Below are positions 1 to 7,318 of a stretch of DNA of 7,770 nt, one piece after another; the first letter of the stretch is position 1, and each line of letters begins with the position of its first letter. Source of the stretch: Peptococcaceae bacterium UBA3937 (lineage in GTDB: Bacteria > Bacillota > Peptococcia > DRI-13 > DTU073); assembly GCA_002385735.1 (NCBI GenBank), contig DGEB01000051.1:24624-32393 (forward strand), in the 5' to 3' direction. Made by a program: the position numbers and the translations under genes. The notes beneath the pieces were generated by a model, which did not search any database, was not told the origin of the DNA, and saw only the letters and a program-made list of their open reading frames with translations.

Positions 1-84
1 AATGCTGCACAAAATGCTGCACAGAATGCTGCCGAGAATGCTGCACAGAGTAGTGCGCAGAAAGCTGCACAGAGCGCGGCCCAG
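1..84 (+). repeat. Seven tandem 12-bp units encoding NAAQ-type tetrapeptides
   Basis: Units of 12 bp start at 1, 13, 25, 37, 49, 61 and 73 and encode NAAQ, NAAQ, NAAE, NAAQ, SSAQ, KAAQ and SAAQ. The first four are almost identical in DNA (AATGCTGCACAG with one to three changes) and later ones diverge. The array stays in frame with the downstream protein and probably continues to the left of the window. It looks like an expanded linker between an unseen N-terminus and the phosphatase-like domain. Decay towards the 3' end suggests older units there and more recent duplication at the left. Confidence 0.9.
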
Positions 85-2328
85 AGTGAAGACTTGCCGA
101 GTGAAAGCTTGCCAAGCGAATACTTGATTACCGTCCTCCTTCCGGGACTTTCCCTCCGGGACATCCCCCAGTGCCCTGCGCTCCTGAAGCTGTCCGAACA
201 AGGCGCCATTGGCCTTTTAAATACGCAAAACGACGGACCCCGGAGAATCAGCGCCGCTTATCTTACCATCGCCACCGGAAAAAAAGCGGCTTGTACCGAG
301 GAGGCGGCCCAAGCCTGGCAACAGAGTGAAAAAATTCAGGAACTGGCGGCAGCCGATTTTTTTCAAAGATACACCGGATACCCTTTACAGGTGGAACACC
401 CTGCCCAACACCCCCCAAAAAACACCGTACCGGATCGAGCACTGGTGGCGAAGCAGTTATCACAGCAGGCACCGGATGTGGTATACCTTCCCTACCTTCA
501 ACTATTGCTAAACAGTAATTCCCCGGAAGTGCGCCTAGGCCTTTTAGGAGAAACTTTAGAAAGGCACCAGCTTCCCCTGCTCTTACTGGGAAATCAGGAT
601 CTGCCGGAAAAAAGCTCCCGGCCGGGGGCTCTCCTGGCCATGAACGAAAAAGGCCTCGTGCGGCACGGGATTGTGGACCGGCGCACCTGCACCGTAAGCA
701 ACTTCTCGCCCACGGTCTACACCACCAACTATGCCTATCTGTATGAACACACCGAGCGTTTCCTGAAGGAAAATCAGCAAGGACTTGTCCTCCTGGACTT
801 AGGCGATCTGGCCAGGCTGGATGCCTTCTCCGGCCGCTTATCCCCCGGCGTCTATACGGAAACCCGCGAGAAACTTCTTCAGGCCATCGACTCCTTTTTA
901 GCTGCACTGCAGCAATTATCTGCCCAAAAGAAACTCCCCCTCCTCATCGTCGCTCCTTACCCGGCCAAAGAAGAAGTAACTGCCGGCAACACCCTTACCC
1001 CCGTTTGCTATTATTCGCCCACCCTTTCCGGAAACCGGCTTCTCACTTCCGCCAGTACCAAAAGAGACGGGCTCATAACCAATCTGGACATCGCCCCGAC
1101 CATTCTCGCCCACTGGGGCATACCGGCGGAAGGCCTGTTTTCCGGTAACCTGCTTACCACCGTGGCCTGCGCCCATCCCCTGGACTATTTAACCCAACAA
1201 CTGGCCCTGTTTCAAGCCAACCACGCCCAACGGCCCCTCCTGATCAAAGGGTATGTGCTTTTCCTTATCATACTGGTGCTCGCCCTCCTTTTTCTGCTCT
1301 TGCTGGGGAAAAACACTTCCCCCCTGTACCACGTGCTTAGTAAACTCCTCCTCACGGCCACGGCTGTCCCCCTGCTATTGCTCCTTCTGCCCCTGGTCCC
1401 TACCAATCTGCTTGCCGTGCGCATCATCGTCCTTTTTGCCGGGGTCATGGTGATTCACTGGCTGGTTCACCGGAGGGCCCTGCTCCCTTTAATGTTCCTC
1501 TATCTTTTTACCGTTCTGGCCATCAGCATGGACCTGCTCCTTGGCGCCCCGCTCATGAAAAACTCGCTTTTAGGCTACGACCCCATCAGCGGCGCCCGCT
1601 ATTACGGGCTCGGTAACGAATACCTGGGCGTGCTGTTCGGCTCCTCGGTGATAGGATTAACCCTCCTTTTAGAAACAGTCCGGGCCAAAAAAGGCCACCG
1701 CCTCGCCCGGCAACTCCTCCCTCTCCTGGCAAGCGGCGCCCTTTTCCTGCTTCTTTTGGTGGCGGCGCCCCGGTGGGGAACCAATGTGGGCGGAGCGATC
1801 ACCTTTTTAAGCAGCTATCTCCTTCTTTTTGCCCTCCTCTTGCGGCCCAAGCTGTCCCCCCGCCTCCTTTTTACCACAGGATTAGCCACGGTCTTCTTCC
1901 TGCTCGTCCTTTTTGCCTGGGACTGGCACCGACCCATAGAAGCCCAATCCCACATCGGGCAAACCGCCCGCCTCATCGAAGCCGAAGGTCCCGCTGCGCT
2001 TCTACCCATCCTCGCCCGGAAAATAAGCATGAACCTGAAATTATTCCGCTACTCCCTCTGGAGCCGGGTTTTTCTCGCATTTTTAGCCGCCCTGGCCATC
2101 ATCTTCAAAAAACCCCCCGGCCTACTCCAAAGGCTGTTTAGCCGGTACCAATATCTAAAAACCGGCTTTTACACCGGCTTAGCCGGCAGTTTCGTTCTTC
2201 TGGCTGTCAACGACTCCGGCATTGTGGCGGCAGGGACCAGCATGCTGTTTATCGCCCCCCCCCTGCTCTACCTTGTTTCCATCTCCCAGGAGCACAAGGA
2301 CAAAACAGCAAAGGACGACACCCCTTGA
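1..2328 (+). CDS. Alkaline-phosphatase-like domain fused to a polytopic membrane domain (5'-partial)
   Basis: The frame is open from base 1, so the gene begins outside the window; the TTG at 94 has no reason to be its start. Counting from base 1, 775 residues are visible. Residues 1-28 are seven NAAQ-like tetrapeptides, followed by LPSES/LPSEY. Residues about 41-375 resemble an alkaline phosphatase superfamily fold: an opening strand (YLITVLLPGL, 41-50), AYLTIATG (86-93), LVLLDLGD (262-269), LLIVAP (314-319) and TNLDIAPTIL (360-369). About ten hydrophobic helices lie between 415 and 760, with conserved-looking segments GARYYGLGNEY (531-541) and NDSGIVAAGTS (737-747). The tail is charged. The repeat plus phosphatase-like part is probably extracytoplasmic, behind a signal peptide or helix upstream. 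The usual metal-binding Asp of the first strand is replaced (LLPGLS) and no SDHG-type motif is visible, so catalysis is doubtful. Substrate and role are unknown. The fold call is moderate, the membrane call strong. Confidence 0.8.
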   Translation, partial: NAAQNAAQNAAENAAQSSAQKAAQSAAQSEDLPSESLPSEYLITVLLPGLSLRDIPQCPALLKLSEQGAIGLLNTQNDGPRRISAAYLTIATGKKAACTEEAAQAWQQSEKIQELAAADFFQRYTGYPLQVEHPAQHPPKNTVPDRALVAKQLSQQAPDVVYLPYLQLLLNSNSPEVRLGLLGETLERHQLPLLLLGNQDLPEKSSRPGALLAMNEKGLVRHGIVDRRTCTVSNFSPTVYTTNYAYLYEHTERFLKENQQGLVLLDLGDLARLDAFSGRLSPGVYTETREKLLQAIDSFLAALQQLSAQKKLPLLIVAPYPAKEEVTAGNTLTPVCYYSPTLSGNRLLTSASTKRDGLITNLDIAPTILAHWGIPAEGLFSGNLLTTVACAHPLDYLTQQLALFQANHAQRPLLIKGYVLFLIILVLALLFLLLLGKNTSPLYHVLSKLLLTATAVPLLLLLLPLVPTNLLAVRIIVLFAGVMVIHWLVHRRALLPLMFLYLFTVLAISMDLLLGAPLMKNSLLGYDPISGARYYGLGNEYLGVLFGSSVIGLTLLLETVRAKKGHRLARQLLPLLASGALFLLLLVAAPRWGTNVGGAITFLSSYLLLFALLLRPKLSPRLLFTTGLATVFFLLVLFAWDWHRPIEAQSHIGQTARLIEAEGPAALLPILARKISMNLKLFRYSLWSRVFLAFLAALAIIFKKPPGLLQRLFSRYQYLKTGFYTGLAGSFVLLAVNDSGIVAAGTSMLFIAPPLLYLVSISQEHKDKTAKDDTP

Positions 2329-2338
2329 AACAGGAAGG

Positions 2339-2356
2339 GCCGGTTACCGGACCGGC
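2339..2356. other. Short GC-rich hairpin between the convergent genes
   Basis: GCCGGT (2339-2344) pairs with ACCGGC (2351-2356) around the 6-nt loop TACCGG. It sits just after the plus-strand stop (2328) and spans the stop codon of the minus-strand radical SAM gene (2344-2346). No T-tract follows on either strand, so it is not a canonical intrinsic terminator. It is the only hairpin seen in the 15-bp gap and could be a weak bidirectional stop or chance. Confidence 0.3.
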
Positions 2357-4230
2357 ACCTTGTGCAGGGGATATTCGCCGCTCACCGGATTCCGCTCCTC
2401 TTTCCGGTAATCTGCATAGACCAGACACTGTTCGGAATACAAATAGGCATAGCCCCGCCGCACCCCTTTTAAGGGGCGGGTCGCCTTGTTGTGCTCCACC
2501 AGCCAGATGGCCTTTTCCAAAAGGGGATCCTGGACCCGCAAAACCGGCGGAAGCTGCCCGGAGGCATTGACGGATAGGCGGTCACAGACCATCTCATCCC
2601 GCAGCACCGTCGGATCCACTCCCTTTTGCGCGGAAAAATACCGGAAGACCAGCGCCGTGTAATCATCCAGCGAAATTCCATCCTTCCCCTGGGCGGCGGC
2701 ATAGGCCCCGAACCGGCTGAACAAAGTAAAAGGCGTTTCCCCGGTCTGTTGCAACAGGTAGACCAAAGTCCGCCGGAAACGGCCGCTGTTGTAGAGGCGC
2801 TCCAAAGCATCTTCCGTGTCATGCAAACGCCGGAGCTCCTCCGCGGAAAGCCAGGGCGTCTCGATAACCTCATAGGGAGGCTCCTCCCGGTACCGGCAGG
2901 GGTACTTTTCCGCCTCCTCCCGCATCGGCGCGCCGTGCAACAGTTTTAAAAACCCAAGCTGCAGCATATGGGGCTGCATCGCATAAGCCTTGTTAAAGCC
3001 GGCGGCAAAACTTCCCAGGTCCTCATAAGGCAAGCCGGCGATTAAATCAATATGGATATGAATATTCCCCGGCGCGACCAGCCGCCGGATGTTTTCTTCC
3101 AGGCGGTCCAGGTCGGTGCGGCGGTTAATGGCGACCAGGGTTTCCTCATTAAAGCTTTGAATCCCGATTTCAAACTGGATCGCTCCCACCGGCGCCGTGG
3201 CCAGGAGCTCCAGGGTGGCCTCGTCAAGGATGTCCCCGGCGATTTCAAAATGAAAACAAACCCCTTGAGGAATAACCTTCCCGTAGTTTTCGATAATGAA
3301 GCGAAACAATTCCCTTGCTCTTGCCGGATGGCAATTAAAGGTCCGGTCCACCAGCTTTACCGTATGGGTGCCACTGTTGGCCAAAAGCAGCATTTCCTTT
3401 TTCGCTCTTTCCAAATCGAAAAAGCGCACCCCGCTACCCCGGCCGGAAAGACAAAAAGCGCAGGAATAGGGACAGCCCCGGCTGGTTTCCAGATAGGCGA
3501 TCCGCCCTTTTAACGCCGCCAGATATGCCTCGCTGTACGGGCTGGGGGGAATTTCCCGGGGAGCATAAGGAAGAGCAAGGATCAGCTTTTCCCCCTGCCG
3601 ATAGCATAAGCCGGGGATATCCCGGAGCTCTTCGGCAACCGGCATCGTTTCCGTTGCGCAGCCGCCGGTCGCTTCATCTTGTGGGCCGGGGGAAGCTTCC
3701 GGTTGACCGGAGGAACCTTCCGGTTGGCCGGGGGAAGCTTCTGGTTGGCCACAACAGCTTTTGGGTAGGCCACAGGAAGGAATCTGTTGGTCACGGGGGA
3801 TTTTGCGGGACAATCTTTCCAGCAAAAGGGCAAAAGGCCTTTCCCCTTCCCCGGAAATCACGTAGTCTACCTCCGGTGCGGCGCGCAAAATTTCCGCGGC
3901 ATTAAAGCTTACTTCCGGCCCTCCTAAAACCATTACCGCCCCGGGGAGCTTGCTTTTGAGAAGCCGCAGCAGTTGCCTTGTGGCGGTAATATTCCAGATA
4001 TAGCAACTCAGCCCGATTACCTGGGGGTTTTCAGCTAAGATCCGCCTGCTAATCTCCTCCAGCGCGTCATTAACCGTCCCTTCGATTACCTTAACCGTAA
4101 TCCCGGCTTGCGGACAGAATGAAGAAACCCCCGCGGCCAAATACCACGGGGCTAAAGACGAATGAATATATTTGGAATTGAGAGCACACAGCACGACCTT
4201 TAAGGATTGCTCAATGAAGGATTTTTTCAT
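2344..4230 (-). CDS. B12-binding domain / radical SAM protein, DUF4080 type
   Basis: This encodes 628 residues. Residues 10-143 form a cobalamin-binding-like domain, with LSCYIWN (74-80), GGPEVSF (103-109) and the loop GEGE (127-130). Residues about 245-440 are the radical SAM core: C253, C257 and C260 form the CX3CX2C motif (RGCPYSCAFC) that would hold a 4Fe-4S cluster and cleave S-adenosylmethionine. The core continues through VKLVDRTFNC, FHFEIAGD, FEIGIQSF and HIDLIAGLP. The C-terminal part, about 441-628, fits the DUF4080 region of this family. The protein is presumably cytoplasmic; the reaction is unknown, as such proteins include methyltransferases and other C-C or C-S bond-forming enzymes. 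Between the first two domains is an unusual insertion of roughly 55 residues (about 145-200) carrying heptapeptide repeats and extra cysteines (153, 159, 160, 191). The ATG at 4230 is preceded by AAGGAA with 10 nt between AGGA and the start. It lies 57 bp downstream of rodA on the same strand. Confidence 0.9.
   Translation of the reverse strand: MKKSFIEQSLKVVLCALNSKYIHSSLAPWYLAAGVSSFCPQAGITVKVIEGTVNDALEEISRRILAENPQVIGLSCYIWNITATRQLLRLLKSKLPGAVMVLGGPEVSFNAAEILRAAPEVDYVISGEGERPFALLLERLSRKIPRDQQIPSCGLPKSCCGQPEASPGQPEGSSGQPEASPGPQDEATGGCATETMPVAEELRDIPGLCYRQGEKLILALPYAPREIPPSPYSEAYLAALKGRIAYLETSRGCPYSCAFCLSGRGSGVRFFDLERAKKEMLLLANSGTHTVKLVDRTFNCHPARARELFRFIIENYGKVIPQGVCFHFEIAGDILDEATLELLATAPVGAIQFEIGIQSFNEETLVAINRRTDLDRLEENIRRLVAPGNIHIHIDLIAGLPYEDLGSFAAGFNKAYAMQPHMLQLGFLKLLHGAPMREEAEKYPCRYREEPPYEVIETPWLSAEELRRLHDTEDALERLYNSGRFRRTLVYLLQQTGETPFTLFSRFGAYAAAQGKDGISLDDYTALVFRYFSAQKGVDPTVLRDEMVCDRLSVNASGQLPPVLRVQDPLLEKAIWLVEHNKATRPLKGVRRGYAYLYSEQCLVYADYRKEERNPVSGEYPLHKVPVR
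3667..3771 (-). repeat. Tandem 21-bp repeats encoding GQPEASP-type heptapeptides
   Basis: Five consecutive 21-bp units, read on the minus strand, encode GLPKSCC, GQPEASP, GQPEGSS, GQPEASP and GPQDEAT (residues 154-188 of the radical SAM protein). The second and fourth units differ at only two of 21 bases; the outer units are diverged. The array is in frame and lies at the junction between the B12-binding-like and radical SAM domains, so it probably forms a flexible linker that grew by slippage or unequal recombination. Confidence 0.9.
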
Positions 4231-4287
4231 CGTTTATCTTTCCTTTTCCCTTCTCAAGCTACTATATTAACCTGCACCGTTTCTTTG

Positions 4288-5421
4288 TTAATACATTAAC
4301 CGATCGTCATGGTAAACATACACGTTCATCAAGAGACCCAGAGCCAACATATTGGCCAACAGAGAACTTCCGCCGTAGCTCACAAAAGGCAGCGGGATCC
4401 CGGTAATCGGCATCAGGCCAACGGTCATGCCCACATTCTGCAAGATGTGAAAGGCAAACATGGAAACAACCCCGACGGCAATCAAAGTACCAAAGGGATC
4501 TTTGGCCAGTTTGGCAATCCTGAGACCCCGGAACAACAGGACAAAGAACAGACCTAATAAAAGAACCGCGCCGATAAAACCAAGCTCTTCGGCCAGGACA
4601 CAAAAGATAAAGTCGGTCCATTGAGCCGGTAGAAAATTATTAATATTTTGCGAGCCCATCCCCAAGCCTTTCCCCCATAAGCCACCGGAACCAACCGCAA
4701 TCTGGGATTGAATCACGTTCCAGCCGGCCCCACGGGGATCCACCATGGGGTTGATAAACGCAACCAGACGATTTAATTGATAAGTTTTCAGCGGCAGCCA
4801 CCAGCCCCAGGTATAGTGGCCAAAAACCGCCAAAGCAATTGCCCCGATTCCACCGCCAAACAATAAAGAAAGCAACAAAGGCGAAGCGCCTGCTGCCAAC
4901 AACATTCCGAACATGATGGCTACATAAACCAGGCCGGTTCCCAAATCCGGCTGCAGGAGAATTAACCCTAAAGGAACCGCCACATAGACAAATACCGGCA
5001 GTAGATCCTTCAAAGTATTCAACTTGCCGATTCTCGGCACCAGAAATTGAGCTAAACCGACAATCAAGAGAATTTTTGCAATTTCGGCCGGCTGCAATTT
5101 AAAGGGACCAATGGGGATCCAGGCTTGAGCGCCGTTGGTTTCTTCCCCGAAAATCAAAGTGGCCACCAAAAGCACAATGTTTAACGCAAAAATGGGGATG
5201 GCAAATTTCGATAATTTACTGTAATCAATGAACAATACACAGCAAAAAGCGCCGAGCCCTACAATGGCCCAGAGGATTTGACGTAGAACAAAATTTATTC
5301 CGTATCTGGCACTGGCATTTACCGTGGCGCTATCTAAAACAAAGAAGCCCATCACAAGGATGAGCGCTACTGCCCCCAATAGAGTATAATCAATGCTCTT
5401 GGTTATTTTCGCAATACGCAC
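4288..5421 (-). CDS. rodA: RodA, SEDS-family peptidoglycan glycosyltransferase
   Basis: RodA polymerises lipid II into glycan strands for lateral wall growth, working in the membrane with a class B penicillin-binding protein. The protein is 377 residues from GTG 5421 (380 from the in-frame GTG at 5430), a usual length, with about ten membrane helices. In the 380 numbering, visible SEDS landmarks are FKLQPAEIAK (110-119), LQPDLGTG (159-166), GWNVIQSQIAVGSGG (236-250), WTDFIF with D273 as the likely catalytic aspartate, AEELGF (280-285) and GIPLPFVSYGGSSLL (344-358). I prefer GTG 5421 because GAGGTGAT (5433-5426), an 8-base match to the anti-Shine-Dalgarno, lies at ideal distance, and because the predicted transcript starts near 5442. 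With GTG 5430 the only good site (GGAGGT, 5448-5443) is 12 nt away and would lie upstream of that transcript start. FtsW and SpoVE are the alternatives; the min-gene context and length favour RodA. Confidence 0.92.
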   Translation of the reverse strand: MRIAKITKSIDYTLLGAVALILVMGFFVLDSATVNASARYGINFVLRQILWAIVGLGAFCCVLFIDYSKLSKFAIPIFALNIVLLVATLIFGEETNGAQAWIPIGPFKLQPAEIAKILLIVGLAQFLVPRIGKLNTLKDLLPVFVYVAVPLGLILLQPDLGTGLVYVAIMFGMLLAAGASPLLLSLLFGGGIGAIALAVFGHYTWGWWLPLKTYQLNRLVAFINPMVDPRGAGWNVIQSQIAVGSGGLWGKGLGMGSQNINNFLPAQWTDFIFCVLAEELGFIGAVLLLGLFFVLLFRGLRIAKLAKDPFGTLIAVGVVSMFAFHILQNVGMTVGLMPITGIPLPFVSYGGSSLLANMLALGLLMNVYVYHDDRLMY

Positions 5422-5425
5422 TTTA

Positions 5426-5433
5426 ATCACCTC
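5426..5433 (-). promoter_or_regulatory. Strong Shine-Dalgarno site that decides the rodA start
   Basis: GAGGTGAT (read 5433 to 5426 on the minus strand) matches eight consecutive bases of the anti-Shine-Dalgarno region. Eight bases separate GAGG from the GTG at 5421. The site overlaps the alternative GTG at 5428-5430, so the two candidate starts cannot both be used efficiently. Confidence 0.65.
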
Positions 5434-5440
5434 GTTCGCT

Positions 5441-5477
5441 CTACCTCCATTATAACCTGAACTCTGGTGATTCCCAA
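5441..5477 (-). promoter_or_regulatory. SigmaA-type promoter for rodA
   Basis: On the minus strand, TTGGGA (5477-5472) is followed after exactly 17 nt by a perfect TATAAT (5454-5449). The predicted start is about 5442, giving a leader of about 20 nt that contains the GAGGTGAT ribosome site. The promoter lies in the 84-bp gap between minE and rodA. It would allow rodA and the radical SAM gene to be transcribed independently of minCDE. The -35 matches consensus at four of six positions. Confidence 0.65.
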
Positions 5478-5505
5478 AGGTTTTCTCTTGCCAATTGGCG
5501 CATCT

Positions 5506-5787
5506 TTAAATCCTTACCCCTCGCTTGTTGCGGCCAACCACGCCAATGACAGGGATATTGGCAATTAAAGCAACCGATTCCTTGTCGGAATTCAAGGTTA
5601 CTTCTGTCCCCCGCCGGTCAATCTCCATATAGTTGGAGATAACATCCAACATATCTTCCTTTAAGGAATCTAAAACTTGGGGTGAAATACTGGCCCGATC
5701 GTGTACCAAAACCAGACGCAATCTTTCTTTGGCAATAATTTTACTGGTAGGCTTTCGCCGGCCAAATAATCTCTCCAAAAAATCCAT
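5506..5787 (-). CDS. minE: MinE, topological specificity factor of the Min system
   Basis: MinE displaces MinC from MinD, stimulates MinD ATPase at the membrane and so drives the Min gradient that leaves midcell free for FtsZ. The protein is 93 residues, typical for the family. Residues 2-11 (DFLERLFGRR) form the amphipathic membrane-targeting segment. Residues about 14-31, containing KERLRLVLVHDR, are the MinD-binding, anti-MinCD segment. Residues 32-88, containing ISPQVLDSLKEDMLDVIS and VALIANIPV, form the dimerising topological domain. The ATG at 5787 has AAAGGAGGT (5802-5794) with 7 nt between AGGAGG and the start, a near-ideal site. It lies 18 nt after minD and is surely cotranscribed with it. 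Confidence 0.95.
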   Translation of the reverse strand: MDFLERLFGRRKPTSKIIAKERLRLVLVHDRASISPQVLDSLKEDMLDVISNYMEIDRRGTEVTLNSDKESVALIANIPVIGVVGRNKRGVRI

Positions 5788-5805
5788 GCCAATACCTCCT
5801 TTACC

Positions 5806-6603
5806 TTACCTTTGGATTCCAAAGAATTTTTTGATTTTACTTAAGAAACCGTCTTCTGATTCCATCGAAATCAAGGGAACGTCTTCTCCGGTAATCCGGC
5901 GGGAGATATTCCGGTAAGCCTGTCCGGCCATCGATTTCATATCCAAAACGGCAGGCTCTCCCTTATTGGTAGAAACAACGATGCTTTCATCCTCCGGCAC
6001 AACTCCTAACAAGTCGATCGCCAGGATATCGATCATATCGTCAATATCCATCATATCGCCTTTTTTCACCATGGTGGGGCGAATCCGGTTCACGATCAAC
6101 AGGGGATTAGGTAACTCGGCCGCCTCCAAAAGGCCAATAATCCGGTCGGCGTCACGCACCGCCGAAATCTCCGGAGTAGTAACGACCAAAGCCCTCTCCG
6201 CACCGGCCGTAGCATTTTTAAAGCCCATTTCAATTCCTGCCGGGCAGTCAATAATCACATACTCAAATTCCTTTTTCAATTTTTCGCAGAGTTCTCTCAT
6301 CTGCTCCGGTTGAACGGCCGTTTTATCCTTTGTCTGCGCTGCCGGTAAAAGACACAAATTTTCAAATCTTTTATCTTTAATTAAAGCCTGTCTCAAACGG
6401 CAATCTCCCCGAGTCACATCCACCAAATCGTACACAATCCGGTTTTCCAGCCCCATTACCACGTCCAGGTTTCTTAAGCCGATATCCGTATCAATCATCA
6501 CAACCTTTTTCCCCATGGAGGCTAAACCGGTGCTGATATTTGCCGTGGTAGTAGTTTTTCCTACACCGCCTTTGCCCGAAGTAACCACTATTACTTCACC
6601 CAT
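5806..6603 (-). CDS. minD: MinD, membrane-bound ATPase of the septum-site system
   Basis: MinD is a ParA/MinD-family ATPase that dimerises with ATP on the membrane, recruits MinC, and is released when MinE triggers hydrolysis. The 265 residues match the usual length. The deviant Walker A motif GKGGVGKTT is at 10-18, with signature K11 and catalytic K16. The switch I region is MIDTDIGLRNLD (36-47) with D40, and the Walker B/switch II is VIIDCPAG (116-123). The C-terminus GFLSKIKKFFGIQR (252-265) is a clear amphipathic membrane-targeting helix, which separates MinD from soluble ParA relatives. The ATG at 6603 follows the minC stop by one base. Its ribosome site GGAGG (6616-6612, 8 nt spacing) lies inside the last codons of minC, so translational coupling is likely. 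Confidence 0.97.
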   Translation of the reverse strand: MGEVIVVTSGKGGVGKTTTTANISTGLASMGKKVVMIDTDIGLRNLDVVMGLENRIVYDLVDVTRGDCRLRQALIKDKRFENLCLLPAAQTKDKTAVQPEQMRELCEKLKKEFEYVIIDCPAGIEMGFKNATAGAERALVVTTPEISAVRDADRIIGLLEAAELPNPLLIVNRIRPTMVKKGDMMDIDDMIDILAIDLLGVVPEDESIVVSTNKGEPAVLDMKSMAGQAYRNISRRITGEDVPLISMESEDGFLSKIKKFFGIQR

Positions 6604-6604
6604 C

Positions 6605-7318
6605 TTAATTCCCTCCAGTTATATCATAATATTTTTTTAAATCTATTCCTTCGCAGACAATCATGCTGTCTTGAATCTTCGCGATCTCCGGTCCTTGTGG
6701 TTCTTCATCGGGAGGGCGGGTAATACTGTTGGCAATCCGCAACTGGGTAGGCTGTAACCGAAAAGACATCACCCATGCCTTCTCATCACCGGTGGAACCG
6801 GCATGCGCAATCCCTCTTAAGTAACCAAACACCATGATAAAACCGGAGGCAATTACTTCTGCTCCGGGATTAACATCACCAAAAATCAACACATTACCGT
6901 CAAAGGAGATTTTTTGCCCGGAACGCAAATTCCTTTTCACAATCAAAACCGGTTTGGGATTAACATATTCGGTTTCCGAAATCCCCTGGGTTTGTCCCCT
7001 GGTCCCTGCTTTGTTTCTTCCTCGTTCCTTGCCAAGCCTTGGGAAAGGGCTGCTCGTCTCCTCCTGTGCTTCGGTGCGAAGCCCTTTGATCGTTAACCCG
7101 GCACCCTCAAGCACCTTCCATAACACCGCCACCTGTTCCGCGGTCAATACCCGTGTACTGGTATCAACGATCACGCTGGCTCCTTTAAAAAAACTCCTGT
7201 TTTCTCCTGTCAAAAAGCTTTTGATTTCAGCGATAACTTCGTCCCATGTTCCCTGGTCGCTGCAAATGAGTTGGAGCCCATTCTTGTTGCCCTTTACTGA
7301 AATTAAACTATCGTTCAT
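6605..7318 (-). CDS. minC: MinC, septum-site FtsZ inhibitor
   Basis: MinC blocks FtsZ ring assembly near the poles when recruited to the membrane by MinD. The protein is 237 residues. The N-terminal FtsZ-inhibiting domain spans about 1-80 (LISVKGNKNGLQ; GASVIVDTSTRVLTAEQV). The C-terminal beta-helical domain that dimerises and binds MinD spans about 123-225, with LRSGQKI (131-137), GNVLIFGDVNPGAEVIASG (141-159) and GYLRGIAHAG (165-174). Between them lies a long hydrophilic linker (81-122) rich in Arg, Gly, Gln and Thr. ATG 7318 is the first possible start after an in-frame stop at 7345-7343. Its AGGAGG (7338-7333) is 14 nt away, rather far, but AGGA at 7330-7327 is 8 nt away. It is the first gene of the minCDE run; no strong promoter is visible in front of it, so it may be read from the upstream gene. 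Confidence 0.95.
   Translation of the reverse strand: MNDSLISVKGNKNGLQLICSDQGTWDEVIAEIKSFLTGENRSFFKGASVIVDTSTRVLTAEQVAVLWKVLEGAGLTIKGLRTEAQEETSSPFPRLGKERGRNKAGTRGQTQGISETEYVNPKPVLIVKRNLRSGQKISFDGNVLIFGDVNPGAEVIASGFIMVFGYLRGIAHAGSTGDEKAWVMSFRLQPTQLRIANSITRPPDEEPQGPEIAKIQDSMIVCEGIDLKKYYDITGGN

Noticed and set aside
1..84. Possible CRISPR or minisatellite array at the left edge
   Set aside because: Units are 12 bp, directly adjacent with no spacers, and encode an in-frame tetrapeptide, so it is a coding repeat.
263..907. 214-codon open frame on the minus strand opposite the phosphatase-like domain
   Set aside because: It is antisense to a coherent domain, rich in Arg, Gly and Pro as expected for a shadow frame in GC-rich DNA, and has no recognisable motif.
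3052..3513. 153-codon plus-strand frame opposite the radical SAM core
   Set aside because: The opposite strand encodes the CX3CX2C core with clear family motifs; this frame shows none.
3525..3905. Plus-strand frame with a repeated heptad-like pattern
   Set aside because: The periodicity is only the mirror of the 21-bp repeat in the radical SAM gene, and no protein family is recognisable.
4231..4287. Promoter in front of the radical SAM gene
   Set aside because: TAATAT and TATAGT occur, but no acceptable -35 lies 16-18 nt upstream of either; cotranscription with rodA is simpler.
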